From the NCBI GenBank assembly GCA_913057945.1, contig CAJXOF010000005.1:62001-126000 (forward strand): a stretch of DNA of 64,000 bases, read 5' to 3'. The notes below the pieces were generated by a model. It was not told the DNA's origin. It was given only the letters and a program-made list of their open reading frames with translations, and made no database searches. The DNA comes from an uncultured Hyphomonadaceae bacterium. GTDB taxonomy: Bacteria > Pseudomonadota > Alphaproteobacteria > Caulobacterales > Hyphomonadaceae. Within the stretch, counting starts at the first letter, position 1; each line of letters opens with the position of its first letter. Both the position numbers and the translations under genes were made by a program. Positions 1-8,429 of the stretch are shown one piece after another.

Positions 1-1
1 C

Positions 2-142
2 GTCGTCGGGAACTTTGATCTGGAAGTCTTTGCCACCAACCTCACCGACGAAAACAAGTCCATTGACCCCTATCAGGCCTGGGCCAATGCCAACCGCACA
101 CGTCCCCGTGTTGTCGGCATCAGCGCAGCGTATAATTTCTAG
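2..142 (+). CDS. TonB-dependent receptor, C-terminal end (partial)
   Basis: Only the last 46 residues are in the window; the gene begins before base 1. The peptide contains NLTDEN, the typical start of the last barrel repeats (usually NLTDE or NLFD), and ends in AYNF followed by TAG. A C-terminal aromatic residue after a beta-strand is the Bam recognition signal of outer-membrane barrels, and NLTDE-type ends are standard for TonB-dependent receptors. The substrate cannot be inferred from this piece. The neighbouring peptide transport and hydrolysis genes make a peptide or peptide-like ligand possible, but that is inference. A strong terminator follows within 70 bp. Confidence 0.8.
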   Translation, partial: VVGNFDLEVFATNLTDENKSIDPYQAWANANRTRPRVVGISAAYNF

Positions 143-155
143 GGTAATGGATAGT

Positions 156-192
156 TGATGACCGGGCGTTTCCTACGGAACCCCGGTCATCA
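156..192. repeat. Perfect 11-bp hairpin downstream of the receptor gene
   Basis: TGATGACCGGG (156-166) pairs perfectly with CCCGGTCATCA (182-192) around a 15-nt loop. It starts 13 bp after the receptor stop codon and has no T-run of its own. It probably stabilises the mRNA 3' end or assists the terminator that follows directly. Confidence 0.6.
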
Positions 193-208
193 CGCCCCCC
201 CCGTGACT

Positions 209-238
209 GGCCCGACCTTCTAAAAGGTCGGGCCTTTT
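209..238 (+). terminator. Rho-independent terminator after the TonB receptor
   Basis: GGCCCGACCTT (209-219) and AAGGTCGGGCC (224-234) form a perfect 11-bp stem with a 4-nt loop, followed by TTTT at 235-238. This is a textbook intrinsic terminator for the rightward receptor gene, and it separates that gene from the convergent lipoprotein gene ending at 345. Confidence 0.92.
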
Positions 239-344
239 GCGTTGTGACGACGCGTATTTCTGGACACACTATCACAAGCGCCCGCACGCCGAAGCGCGAG
301 CGGATTACCAGTGATGATTTATTGTAACGAGGGCTCTGGGGAGC

Positions 345-1268
345 CTAAACTGGTTTGCAGGCTTCAGCATCGTCATGAATGACGCGCCCTGCCTCCTCTT
401 CCCCGAACGCTTCTGCATTGCCGGAAACACTGCCCCCACATACCGTGATGAGGCTGTTGCCAGCTGCGCGTGCACCAAATGGGGAATTGTCGAGCAATGT
501 AGAATTACGGCTCATAATCTTCGCGTCGTCTTCCGTGTAGAGACCATCATCCTGGTTCCCCTCTACAATACTGTCGGAAATGACCGCTGAAGCATTACCA
601 TACGCCGCCACCGCGGCAGATTCACTGGAGATGATCCGGCTATCTGTCATGTCCATAGCGGAAGTTTCCTCCAGCCACACTCCGAGATGGGAGTGATCGA
701 TCACCAGATCTTTCGCCGTTATACGACCGTCTTCCCGGCCGGTCAGCGCCATCTTCGCGACACGTTCAATCGTGATGGAGTTCAGCGTCACGTCACTGTT
801 GATCGTGAAAATGCCGTGGCCATCATAGATGTCGTCCTCAGCTTCTGCGTAATGAAATTCCGAAATGGTCAGACCGGTAATCTGCACGGTGGAATCCTCA
901 ATCACGAGGGCGCTCGATGGGAAATCTGCACTTCCGGAAATCCTTGCTCCCGGCTCGGCGGCAATTTCCAGCGTCTTGCCATCAATCACTACCGCGCCGC
1001 GTACCTGAAGTTCCTGAAAGGGTACGTCGCGATAGGATATCGGGCGGTAGATCCCCGCATGCATCACAATTTGATCGCCCGAGTTGGACGCATCAATTGC
1101 TGCCTGCAGGCCAGCCAGGCCCAGATATTCGCACGCGTCAGCGGGACTATCCTCGGAACAGACTTGAACAACAGCACTCTTCTCTTCACCGGCACTGTGT
1201 TCGGCCGTGCACGCAGCCGCCCCCAAAAGAACCGGAATTGAAACCGTTGTGAGGAATCGCGTGAACAT
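345..1268 (-). CDS. Right-handed parallel beta-helix lipoprotein, probably periplasmic
   Basis: A 307-aa protein. The N-terminus has a short basic and hydrophobic signal ending in GAAAC (Cys20), which fits a lipoprotein signal although Ala at -3 is a loose lipobox. From about residue 50 it shows GLQAAIDAS...GDQIVMHAGIYR, the usual entry of pectate-lyase-like parallel beta-helix proteins. About eight short repeating strands follow (SALVIEDSTVQITGLTI, SDVTLNSITIERV, ITAKDLVIDHSHLGVWL, AVISDSIVEGN and so on). Its start overlaps the upstream transporter stop by one base (TAATG), so translation is probably coupled. I see no polysaccharide-lyase catalytic signature; it could bind or cleave a polymer. 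The function is not established. Confidence 0.8.
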   Translation of the reverse strand: MFTRFLTTVSIPVLLGAAACTAEHSAGEEKSAVVQVCSEDSPADACEYLGLAGLQAAIDASNSGDQIVMHAGIYRPISYRDVPFQELQVRGAVVIDGKTLEIAAEPGARISGSADFPSSALVIEDSTVQITGLTISEFHYAEAEDDIYDGHGIFTINSDVTLNSITIERVAKMALTGREDGRITAKDLVIDHSHLGVWLEETSAMDMTDSRIISSESAAVAAYGNASAVISDSIVEGNQDDGLYTEDDAKIMSRNSTLLDNSPFGARAAGNSLITVCGGSVSGNAEAFGEEEAGRVIHDDAEACKPV

Positions 1269-2704
1269 TACTGGATCTCCTGTTGGAAGGCTTCCTCAGG
1301 GTCGGCTGAGCGATCCGTATGGAGACGCATCAACCGGCTGAGGACCGGTCGCAAGACGATGAGGAGTATGGCGGCCGCCCCAACAATCGCGGCATGCATG
1401 AGCCAAAAGCTGGACGCCGACATTTCCTCGTAAAAGCGCGCTAGCCAGCCGCTGAACAATCCCCCAACGAAGATGGCGAGATAGTAGGATCCCACCATCA
1501 TGGAATTCACTGATTCCGGCGCAGCCCGGGAAGTCAGAGCCAGTGCAATTGGTCCTACATAGAGAAAACCGATCGCGCAGACAAAGTGAAAGATTACCGG
1601 CCAGAGGAGCGCAACAGGCTTATCCGCAGACAGGATATCGCCGACCCCAAGCAGCAAAAATGCGGCAGCAAATACGGCGCATCCAACCGCCAGCTTGATC
1701 AGATCTCCCGGCTCTGCATTACGGCGTGATTGGTGGCGCCAATACCAGAGCACCAGAGGCGCCAGCAGCAGGACCGCGAGGGAATCCAGTGACTGGAACC
1801 AGGTCACCGGGACATCCAGTCCGAAGACAGACCGCGCCACATCCGATCTCAGCCAGAGCGGATAGGCATTCCAGACCTGGCTTTGAGCCGTCCAGTAGAG
1901 CGAGGTGAGCGCCAGCATGACCAGAATCGCCAAGATGACCACGCCATCCCCTTTCTGCAATTTCGGACGGTCTTCGCTCCTGGAAACGGCGTCTACCGGA
2001 AGATAGGCGCGTCCTGACAAATAGACGGCCAGCCCTACAAGCATGCCGATGCCGGCCGCGCCGAACCCGTAATGCCATCCATACACTTCACCCAGTGTTC
2101 CGCATATGAGGGGGGCAGTGAAGGCACCGACATTGATGCTGAAGACATAGATCGAATACCCGGAATCCCGTCTTTTGTCGGATTTTTCGTAGAGGCCGCC
2201 AACTTGCGCCGCGAGATTCCCCTTCAGCAATCCCGATCCGACAATCAACGTCGCCAAAGCCAACAGGAAGCTCCCCTCGAATGCCATCAGGAAGTGACCG
2301 GCGGCCATGAACAGCGCGCCCAGCAAGACGGCCTTGGTCCGCCCAAGAAGGCGATCTCCAATCAGCCCCCCGAGCACAGGCGCAAAATAGACCAGCCCGA
2401 CATAGGCACCAAACACCTGCGAAGCCAGGGCCTGCACACTGAGTGGGCCGAAGACCGACTCGAAGACACCTCGAAATGGCTCAAACGCAACCACATTGCC
2501 CGAGTGTTCCGGAAGGAACAGGTACGTCGCCATATACAGGATGAGCAGGGCCTGCATTCCGTAAAAGGAGAATCGCTCCCAGGCTTCTGTAAACACGATA
2601 TAGGCCAAACCGCGCGGGTGACCGAAGAACACCTTGTCGTCAGCCGCGCGTTTGCCAGCAATCGCGGGAGCGTCTGGCGCCTGTGTTCCTGACACGTCAC
2701 TCAT
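1268..2704 (-). CDS. POT/PTR2 family proton-coupled peptide transporter
   Basis: A 478-aa inner-membrane protein of the usual size for the proton-dependent oligopeptide transporter family (MFS superfamily). TM1 carries the family motif E40-x2-ERFSFYG, whose Glu and Arg residues couple proton movement to peptide binding. Further hydrophobic segments with a central loop are consistent with 12-14 helices. Family members import di- and tripeptides with protons. It lies between a surface-exposed amidohydrolase lipoprotein upstream (40-bp gap) and a beta-helix lipoprotein downstream (one-base overlap). The arrangement suggests that peptides released outside the inner membrane are imported here. The family call is firm; substrate selectivity is unknown. 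Confidence 0.93.
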   Translation of the reverse strand: MSDVSGTQAPDAPAIAGKRAADDKVFFGHPRGLAYIVFTEAWERFSFYGMQALLILYMATYLFLPEHSGNVVAFEPFRGVFESVFGPLSVQALASQVFGAYVGLVYFAPVLGGLIGDRLLGRTKAVLLGALFMAAGHFLMAFEGSFLLALATLIVGSGLLKGNLAAQVGGLYEKSDKRRDSGYSIYVFSINVGAFTAPLICGTLGEVYGWHYGFGAAGIGMLVGLAVYLSGRAYLPVDAVSRSEDRPKLQKGDGVVILAILVMLALTSLYWTAQSQVWNAYPLWLRSDVARSVFGLDVPVTWFQSLDSLAVLLLAPLVLWYWRHQSRRNAEPGDLIKLAVGCAVFAAAFLLLGVGDILSADKPVALLWPVIFHFVCAIGFLYVGPIALALTSRAAPESVNSMMVGSYYLAIFVGGLFSGWLARFYEEMSASSFWLMHAAIVGAAAILLIVLRPVLSRLMRLHTDRSADPEEAFQQEIQ

Positions 2705-2744
2705 ACGGCAAACCTCATTTTGAAATCAGTAGAATTGTGAACCA

Positions 2745-5700
2745 TTACTTGCCCCATGCGGGCTTCCAGTTGATGTGCTTTGGCACGTCATTGACTTCCC
2801 AATAGAATGGACGGCGGGGATGATCATGATTGCCGACTTCATCCATCGTCACAGAATCATAGAGACGGCCATTCACCATGGTTTGCGAGACCGTTTCCGT
2901 ATTACGGATATCTGTCAGGGGATTGCGGTCCAGCACCAGGACATCTGCAAGCTTACCAACCCTGAGAGACCCAATCTGGTCCTGTAGCTCCAACGTGGTC
3001 GCGCCGTTAATCGTGCCCGCCTTCAGCACGTCCAGATTGCTCATGCCGCCTTCGGCAAGCAATTGAAGCTCCCAATGCATCGCAAGACCGTACACTTGCC
3101 CATGTGAACCGGCATTAACCCGTCCGCCGGCATCGTTCAGCGCCTTCATCGAACGTGCGGCGGCCCGAAAGCCGATATCCCAGATTTCATCGGCCGCCTG
3201 CAGGCCGGTCATGCCGCGCACATATGGGGGCGCTCCAGTGGGAACCGCCAGCGGGCTATAGGAACTCGTCGTGGTCTGGACATAGGCGTCCACCCGCGGA
3301 TCTTCCCACAGCCGGGACGAATTGTAGAGATAGTTCTCTCCCATCAATTCTCCGAACAGCACAATCAGCGTCGGCGTATGGGCTACGTCCGACTTTGCCA
3401 TCAGCTGAATGAAATCATCATAAAGCGTCTCAACCGGCACATTGTGTTGAAGGTTCATGTTGCCATCGAGGATTGCCGTGATGCCATTGAAGAAGTGGCT
3501 TTCGCCCTCGACGTCCACCATGATCCCCTTCTCGCGCCCGGCCTTGATCAGCATTTGTCTCTGCCTGCGCTGGATCTGGCGATAGCTCTTGATGACCGTC
3601 CCGCCCAGGGCGGTTTTGCGGTCCATCACGGTTTCGGCGTCTTCATAGGAATCGATTGGAACATAGACCGGGTCGTACTTGCGCTTGCGCCCGAAAATCA
3701 CGCTTCCCACGGCAATACTGCGCGGCCCCACCATCTCACCCGCCAAGGTCATTTCGGCAGCCCCATATGTCGGAAGCTCTGACGTGTAAGGATCGTAATT
3801 GGTGGTCACGCCAAAGGACAGTGCCGCATAGCGGGACGCCTGCTGTTGGGGCGGCAGACCAGCCGACGCATAGTAACACGTATCCAGATGTCCATGCATG
3901 TCGACCAGGCCGGGCATGAGCGTTTTACCGGAGGCGTCAATGACATGCGCATCACCCGGCACAGTCACATTATCCACCGGCCCGACGGCCACGATCCGGT
4001 TTCCATCCACGACAAGCGTTCCATGCTCGATGATGCCGCCCTCATCCATAGTGATGATGCGACCGCCCACGAAGGCCGTCTTTCCGTCAGGCCGGTCCAC
4101 GGGAACCCGCAGGTCCACGCGGGAGAAAAGACGGCGTCCGCGCGCCAGTTCACGCACATCGGCGCGAAACACATCCGGCCCAAGTGTCCAGTAGACACTT
4201 CCGGAATCCTGAGCCCAGACAAGCTCATACCCGCCTGCTGCATCCACCTGTTCGCCGCTGTCTGCATCAAAAACGGACATGTCAGCATCGGCGTCGAATG
4301 GAGCAATATGATAGGATTGGAAATGCCGGTAGGCGATCCAGTTGAGATCAGGGCTAAGCTTCAACTCGCTTGTGTCGGAATCCTGCGTCCGCAGGTGAAC
4401 CCGGTGATCGGTGCCATCCAACGCTATGCTTTCCAGCGTGGTGATGAGTGTTTCGTCGAAATAGCCCTCTGTGGTGAAATAGACCCGCGCGCCGTCAGGA
4501 GAGAATCTCGGATTACCACCGGCTACACCGAGGGAGGTGGCCTGTCCGCCGTCTGCAGGGATCCAGTATACGCCCGGATCCGCCCTGTATCCGCCAAGGC
4601 AGTCGTCCGCCGCCGCAATCTGAAACATGATAGTCGATCCATCCTGCGAGAACACTGGCTCGCGGACTATGCCGGACGAGGTAAACAAGGTGGTTGTGGT
4701 TCCGGTTGCTGATTTGAGTTTCAATGCGCCTCCCAGCACATCATCCCATTCAATGAAGGCGACCTTCGAACCATCCGGCGAGAAAGCCGCGTCAGACTGA
4801 GAAGAATCCGTGGCAGACAATTTGTCCAAGCCATTATCCGACCGGTCCAACTGCCAGATCTGGCCAAGCGCACTGAATGCCAATGTCTGCTCATCCGGTG
4901 ACAGGGCAAGCCGAGAAATTGCTTTCACTTGCAGGGTTTCCGGGGCGAGGTCCTGAGTGAACCGCGCCGGATCTGTCAGCTGGTGCCGCGCTGTCAGCGA
5001 AAATAGAATCTCATCCGTTTGCCCATTTTCAACATCGATACGCTGGATCTTTCCGCCAGCCCAGATAGCAACCGACTTGCCATCAGGAAACCATGAGAAT
5101 CTCGGATAGTAGGTCCCCTGCCCCAGGAAATCCGCCTGCCCGTCCCGGTCGAGCCCGTCGAATACTGGAACCTGATCCCGCGTCGTGAAATCATAGATGA
5201 AGAGCATCGTCTGGTCTTTGACGCGCCGGACAAATGCCATCTTGCTGCCATCGGGAGAAATCGATGGTGCCAGCGCGCCCCCGAACCCCCCGATAACCGT
5301 CTCAATATCTCCAGTTTCCAGGGCTTTTCTGCGGATCGCAAAATTCTTGTGATTGGCGTCCACATACACGCTCGACGCATGAGGCGGCGTCACTTTCTCA
5401 ACAAAGTAGAGGCTGGCTCCATCGGGCGAGTAGACCGCATCATGCACATTCTCCCCTTTAGTTGGCATAGAAACGATTACTTCGGCATGACCTCCGCCCG
5501 CTGGATAGGTCACAAGCTCTGAGGCGTGAAGCCGGTCTGCCGTGTCGAACATGCGAGCTGCAGCAAGTGTGAGACCGTCCGCGCTCCAGGCAGGGTCCAC
5601 CAGCGCAAGAGAGCTTTCAAAGGAGACTTGTATCGGGTTGCCGCCATCCGGGTCGGACGTCCATATATTGTCGGCCCCGTCCTGGTCGCTGATATAGGCA

Positions 5701-5996
5701 ATGCGCGACCCGTCCGGGCTGAACACGGGAGAGTGCTGGATCGCCGGACCGCCATGAAGGAGATGGGCTTCGCCGCCCGTGGCCGGCATGAAAAATATGT
5801 CTCCCAATACGTCGAAGACGATCGTGTCACCTTTCGGACTCACGGCCACGCTGATCCACGTTCCCTCCGTCAGAGTGAGTTCCACATCGCGGTAAGGTTG
5901 GCCCGTATTGGTGACATCCCATTCCTGGGCGCTGGAGACGCAACCCGCTGCCAGCGCAAGACCCAGTATGCCCAAAACCATGGATGTGAATTTCAT
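2745..5996 (-). CDS. TolB-propeller/amidohydrolase fusion lipoprotein (peptidase-like)
   Basis: A 1083-aa protein when started at 5996 (MKFTSMVLG...), which gives a clear lipoprotein signal with lipobox LAAGC. The frame stays open to 6269, but the extra 91 residues look non-coding. Residues about 30-640 hold repeated TolB/WD40-like propeller blades (SPDGSRIAYISD, SPDGASLYFVE, SPDGSKMAFVR, SPDEQTLAFSA). From about residue 665 an amidohydrolase domain begins (VVDGNRIVAVGPV, LMPGLVDMHGH), with metal-binding His near 700 and 702 and the C-terminal GSLRVGKLADVLVLDRNPL typical of imidazolonepropionase- and prolidase-like enzymes. Related fusions are annotated as amidohydrolase or Xaa-Pro dipeptidase. 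With the downstream peptide transporter, a peptide substrate is a reasonable inference. Confidence 0.88.
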   Translation of the reverse strand: MKFTSMVLGILGLALAAGCVSSAQEWDVTNTGQPYRDVELTLTEGTWISVAVSPKGDTIVFDVLGDIFFMPATGGEAHLLHGGPAIQHSPVFSPDGSRIAYISDQDGADNIWTSDPDGGNPIQVSFESSLALVDPAWSADGLTLAAARMFDTADRLHASELVTYPAGGGHAEVIVSMPTKGENVHDAVYSPDGASLYFVEKVTPPHASSVYVDANHKNFAIRRKALETGDIETVIGGFGGALAPSISPDGSKMAFVRRVKDQTMLFIYDFTTRDQVPVFDGLDRDGQADFLGQGTYYPRFSWFPDGKSVAIWAGGKIQRIDVENGQTDEILFSLTARHQLTDPARFTQDLAPETLQVKAISRLALSPDEQTLAFSALGQIWQLDRSDNGLDKLSATDSSQSDAAFSPDGSKVAFIEWDDVLGGALKLKSATGTTTTLFTSSGIVREPVFSQDGSTIMFQIAAADDCLGGYRADPGVYWIPADGGQATSLGVAGGNPRFSPDGARVYFTTEGYFDETLITTLESIALDGTDHRVHLRTQDSDTSELKLSPDLNWIAYRHFQSYHIAPFDADADMSVFDADSGEQVDAAGGYELVWAQDSGSVYWTLGPDVFRADVRELARGRRLFSRVDLRVPVDRPDGKTAFVGGRIITMDEGGIIEHGTLVVDGNRIVAVGPVDNVTVPGDAHVIDASGKTLMPGLVDMHGHLDTCYYASAGLPPQQQASRYAALSFGVTTNYDPYTSELPTYGAAEMTLAGEMVGPRSIAVGSVIFGRKRKYDPVYVPIDSYEDAETVMDRKTALGGTVIKSYRQIQRRQRQMLIKAGREKGIMVDVEGESHFFNGITAILDGNMNLQHNVPVETLYDDFIQLMAKSDVAHTPTLIVLFGELMGENYLYNSSRLWEDPRVDAYVQTTTSSYSPLAVPTGAPPYVRGMTGLQAADEIWDIGFRAAARSMKALNDAGGRVNAGSHGQVYGLAMHWELQLLAEGGMSNLDVLKAGTINGATTLELQDQIGSLRVGKLADVLVLDRNPLTDIRNTETVSQTMVNGRLYDSVTMDEVGNHDHPRRPFYWEVNDVPKHINWKPAWGK

Positions 5997-6134
5997 GAAT
6001 GCTCGTTCCCCAGTTCGTTTGTATCGATGCGCTATCAGGATGCGCAAACGTCGGACAAGCGTGTAGCCTTTTCCGCAGCTCCAACTTGACCATGCCCTGC
6101 CCGCATCGGCGAAGGGGCCTAGGATGCACGCACA

Positions 6135-6151
6135 GGTGCGTAATACGCACC
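6135..6151. promoter_or_regulatory. LysR-type operator, site 1 (GGTGC-N7-GCACC)
   Basis: The 17-bp sequence GGTGCGTAATACGCACC is a perfect palindrome around one central base, and TGC-N7-GCA gives the T-N11-A spacing of LysR-family sites. It lies in the divergent gap 147 bp from the amidohydrolase start and 97 bp from the PepSY gene start. The same GGTGC-N7-GCACC element recurs at 9694-9710 and 10460-10476. The regulator encoded at 7443-8429 is the obvious candidate; binding is inferred. Confidence 0.75.
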
Positions 6152-6239
6152 ACTGGCCGCGCGCTTCGCATCTGTCGGGCACTATCAGGTCTTTGCAATA
6201 CATGACGCAGGCAAGTGCTTGTTTGGTATTGGAGGTTTC

Positions 6240-7319
6240 ATGCGCATCCCAGGGATCCGGGCAATTCACAAATGGATCAGCTTGAGCTTCCTCTGTCTCT
6301 GGATACTACAAGCAGCATCCGGACTGGCCATAGGATACCGGGCAGACATCGATGACTTCCTTCTGGACCAGGGGGCGAGAGAAACAGACGCCGCCGCCAT
6401 GGCCGCTCGCATCGAAGAACTGCAAGCTGCCGGAGACGAGATATCGTCTGTCTGGATTTCAGGGGGACGGAAAGGACAATATGATATTTATCTGGAACGT
6501 GGCGGCGAAGGCCGCACCGTCCGGATTGACGGCACCGGAACGCAGCTTCGGGATCGATCCGATACCAACCGGTTTTCTGATGGCGCCGTCTTTGAAACAC
6601 TCACCCGGTTCCACAAATCTCTAATGCTCGGGTCGGTCGGTTATGTATTTCTCATGATCTCAGGCCTGCTATTGGCATCCAATATCATCTTGGGAGTGGT
6701 GATGGGGTGGCCAAAGCGAAAACGCCTGACAGCATTCGCTCGAACTTCCGGCGCTCCAAAGGCAGCAAGGCTTTCAGGCTGGCACTGGCGGGTCGGCTTC
6801 TGGGGGGCCATCCCTGCGGTGTGCATCATTCTGACAGGGTCCGCGCTAACACAGTCCGACATCCTGGCAGACTGGCTCGGCGTTGAAGAGCAAACGCCTG
6901 AACTTCTTGCCCCCGCGTCCGCACCCCCAGCAAGTCTGGAGACGGCTATCGAAGCCGCGCTCGTCGAGTTTCCGGGTGCCTCTCTTGTCGCAATAAATCT
7001 GCCTACTGAAGATCGTCCGTGGTACAAGTTCCGGCTGAACGCACCCGGCGAGATGCCGCGCCTGTACGGCGCCACCCGCGTATTTGTTGGATTGGACGGT
7101 GCCATTCTGCTGGATCACGACGCCCGCAAAAGCGCACCCAATGAGCGAATTGTCGAAGCCCTGTATCCGCTACATACCGGACAGATCGGTGGAAGCATTG
7201 GCCGCATGGTGAATACAGCGACTGGTATCTGGCTACTGGTAATGATCGCCCTGGGGCTGAAACTATGGCTCGCACGACAACAGCAGCGTCGCAACGCAAT
7301 CTCCCACGATGGTGAATAG
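6240..7319 (+). CDS. PepSY-associated transmembrane protein
   Basis: A 359-aa inner-membrane protein. The ATG at 6240 is preceded by GGAGG (6231-6235) and chosen over an in-frame TTG at 6219. TM1 covers about residues 9-30 (HKWISLSFLCLWILQ), TM2 about 130-155, TM3 about 185-205 and TM4 about 325-345, with two periplasmic loops containing PepSY-like alpha/beta segments. Such four-helix PepSY proteins often accompany TonB-dependent receptors and are associated with iron-siderophore reduction or with control of periplasmic proteolysis. Here it is divergent from the peptide hydrolase/transporter operon and shares an operator region with it. The family is well supported; the role is uncertain. Confidence 0.83.
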   Translation: MRIPGIRAIHKWISLSFLCLWILQAASGLAIGYRADIDDFLLDQGARETDAAAMAARIEELQAAGDEISSVWISGGRKGQYDIYLERGGEGRTVRIDGTGTQLRDRSDTNRFSDGAVFETLTRFHKSLMLGSVGYVFLMISGLLLASNIILGVVMGWPKRKRLTAFARTSGAPKAARLSGWHWRVGFWGAIPAVCIILTGSALTQSDILADWLGVEEQTPELLAPASAPPASLETAIEAALVEFPGASLVAINLPTEDRPWYKFRLNAPGEMPRLYGATRVFVGLDGAILLDHDARKSAPNERIVEALYPLHTGQIGGSIGRMVNTATGIWLLVMIALGLKLWLARQQQRRNAISHDGE

Positions 7320-7442
7320 ATGATCAGCCCCGAACATGAGCGCACTGCGCACATGATCCCGCTGGAATCAGCACATGACTTGACTTCAGAACAGGTCGCA
7401 ACGTCAATTGGGCGACATAAACGCGATCACAGGGAACCCAGC

Positions 7443-8429
7443 ATGGCCGACCGCAAGGACGACCTATCCAAACCCGGACAGCAACCACCCCTTCGCAAGG
7501 CGCTCCCCCCGTTTGAAGGTTTGCGGGCCTTTGATGCGATTGCGCGTTTGGGAGGCGTGCGAAAGGCCGCCAAATGGCTCGACCGGGACCATGCCGTCCT
7601 CAGCCGCCACCTGCGCGCTCTGGAGGAATGGGTCGGAATAACCCTGGTGGAGCGCGCGCCGACAGGATTGGTCCTGACCGAGGCCGGCAAGGATTATCAC
7701 CGGTCGATCTCAATGGCCCTGGATATGGTGGCGCACGCGACGCTAGACGTGCTCAATCAGGGCATTCATCACCAGCTCCTGATCTGGAGCACGCCCGGTT
7801 TTGCCCAGCAATGGCTGTCACGGCGCATCGCCTCTCTCGAGCGGGCAAACCAGGGGGTCGAAATCGAGCTGAAACCGTCGGTAAGCGCCCCCGACTTTCT
7901 CTCCCATGAGGCAACAGCAGACATTCGCTACTGGGCCTCTTACGAAGACCTGGACGAGTTGCCTCCCCACCTGCGCAGCCAGGTGGTTGCGCAATCTCCC
8001 ATCATTCCCGTGGCAAGTCCTGAATATCTTGAAAACGCTCCGGAAATTCATTCCCCGCAAGACCTGCTCAATCATCAGCTCCTGCACGAGAATACCACGG
8101 AGACATGGAAAATCTGGCTTGAATCCGTGGGCGTCGACTGTGGCGCCGGACTGAAAGGCCCCCGGCTCTGGCAGGGAAACCTGACCAGCGATGCCTCGCG
8201 CCACGGTCGCGGCGTTGCACTGACCAATCCGCTGCTGGCCGAGAAACACCTTACGCGGGGTGATCTGGTCTGGATCGGCAAGGACAATCCGGCGTTCCCG
8301 CCACGGCGCGGCGACTATGTACTGATCGCGCGCCATGACCGCTGGAACGAGCCTAGCCTGCGGAAATTCCGGCAGTGGCTCACCAATACGATCGCCAAGG
8401 ACACGCCGGAGTTCAAACCTGTCCGCTAG
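7443..8429 (+). CDS. LysR-family regulator (GcvA-like), likely regulator of the surrounding operons
   Basis: A 328-aa protein from ATG 7443, which has AGGGAA 6 nt upstream; the frame is open back to 7320, directly after the PepSY stop. The winged-helix domain is at about residues 20-80: PPFEGLRAFDAIARLGGVRKAAKWL, then RHLRALEEWVGITLVER. The phrase RAF-x2-IAR followed by an R-x-LR-x-LE recognition helix is GcvA/AmpR-like. The remainder is a substrate-binding effector domain. The stop codon overlaps that of the convergent serine hydrolase through a shared CTAG. Three matching T-N11-A palindromes (6135, 9694, 10460) flank this gene, so it probably controls the peptide, hydrolase and aminotransferase operons. 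Confidence 0.9.
   Translation: MADRKDDLSKPGQQPPLRKALPPFEGLRAFDAIARLGGVRKAAKWLDRDHAVLSRHLRALEEWVGITLVERAPTGLVLTEAGKDYHRSISMALDMVAHATLDVLNQGIHHQLLIWSTPGFAQQWLSRRIASLERANQGVEIELKPSVSAPDFLSHEATADIRYWASYEDLDELPPHLRSQVVAQSPIIPVASPEYLENAPEIHSPQDLLNHQLLHENTTETWKIWLESVGVDCGAGLKGPRLWQGNLTSDASRHGRGVALTNPLLAEKHLTRGDLVWIGKDNPAFPPRRGDYVLIARHDRWNEPSLRKFRQWLTNTIAKDTPEFKPVR

Noticed and set aside
375..1252. Rightward open frames opposite the beta-helix lipoprotein gene
   Set aside because: They are antisense frames without ribosome sites, signals or recognisable domains; the same holds for most other frames opposite real genes.
5997..6269. 91-residue N-terminal extension of the amidohydrolase
   Set aside because: It would hide the clear lipoprotein signal that starts at 5996 and would run through the LysR operator.
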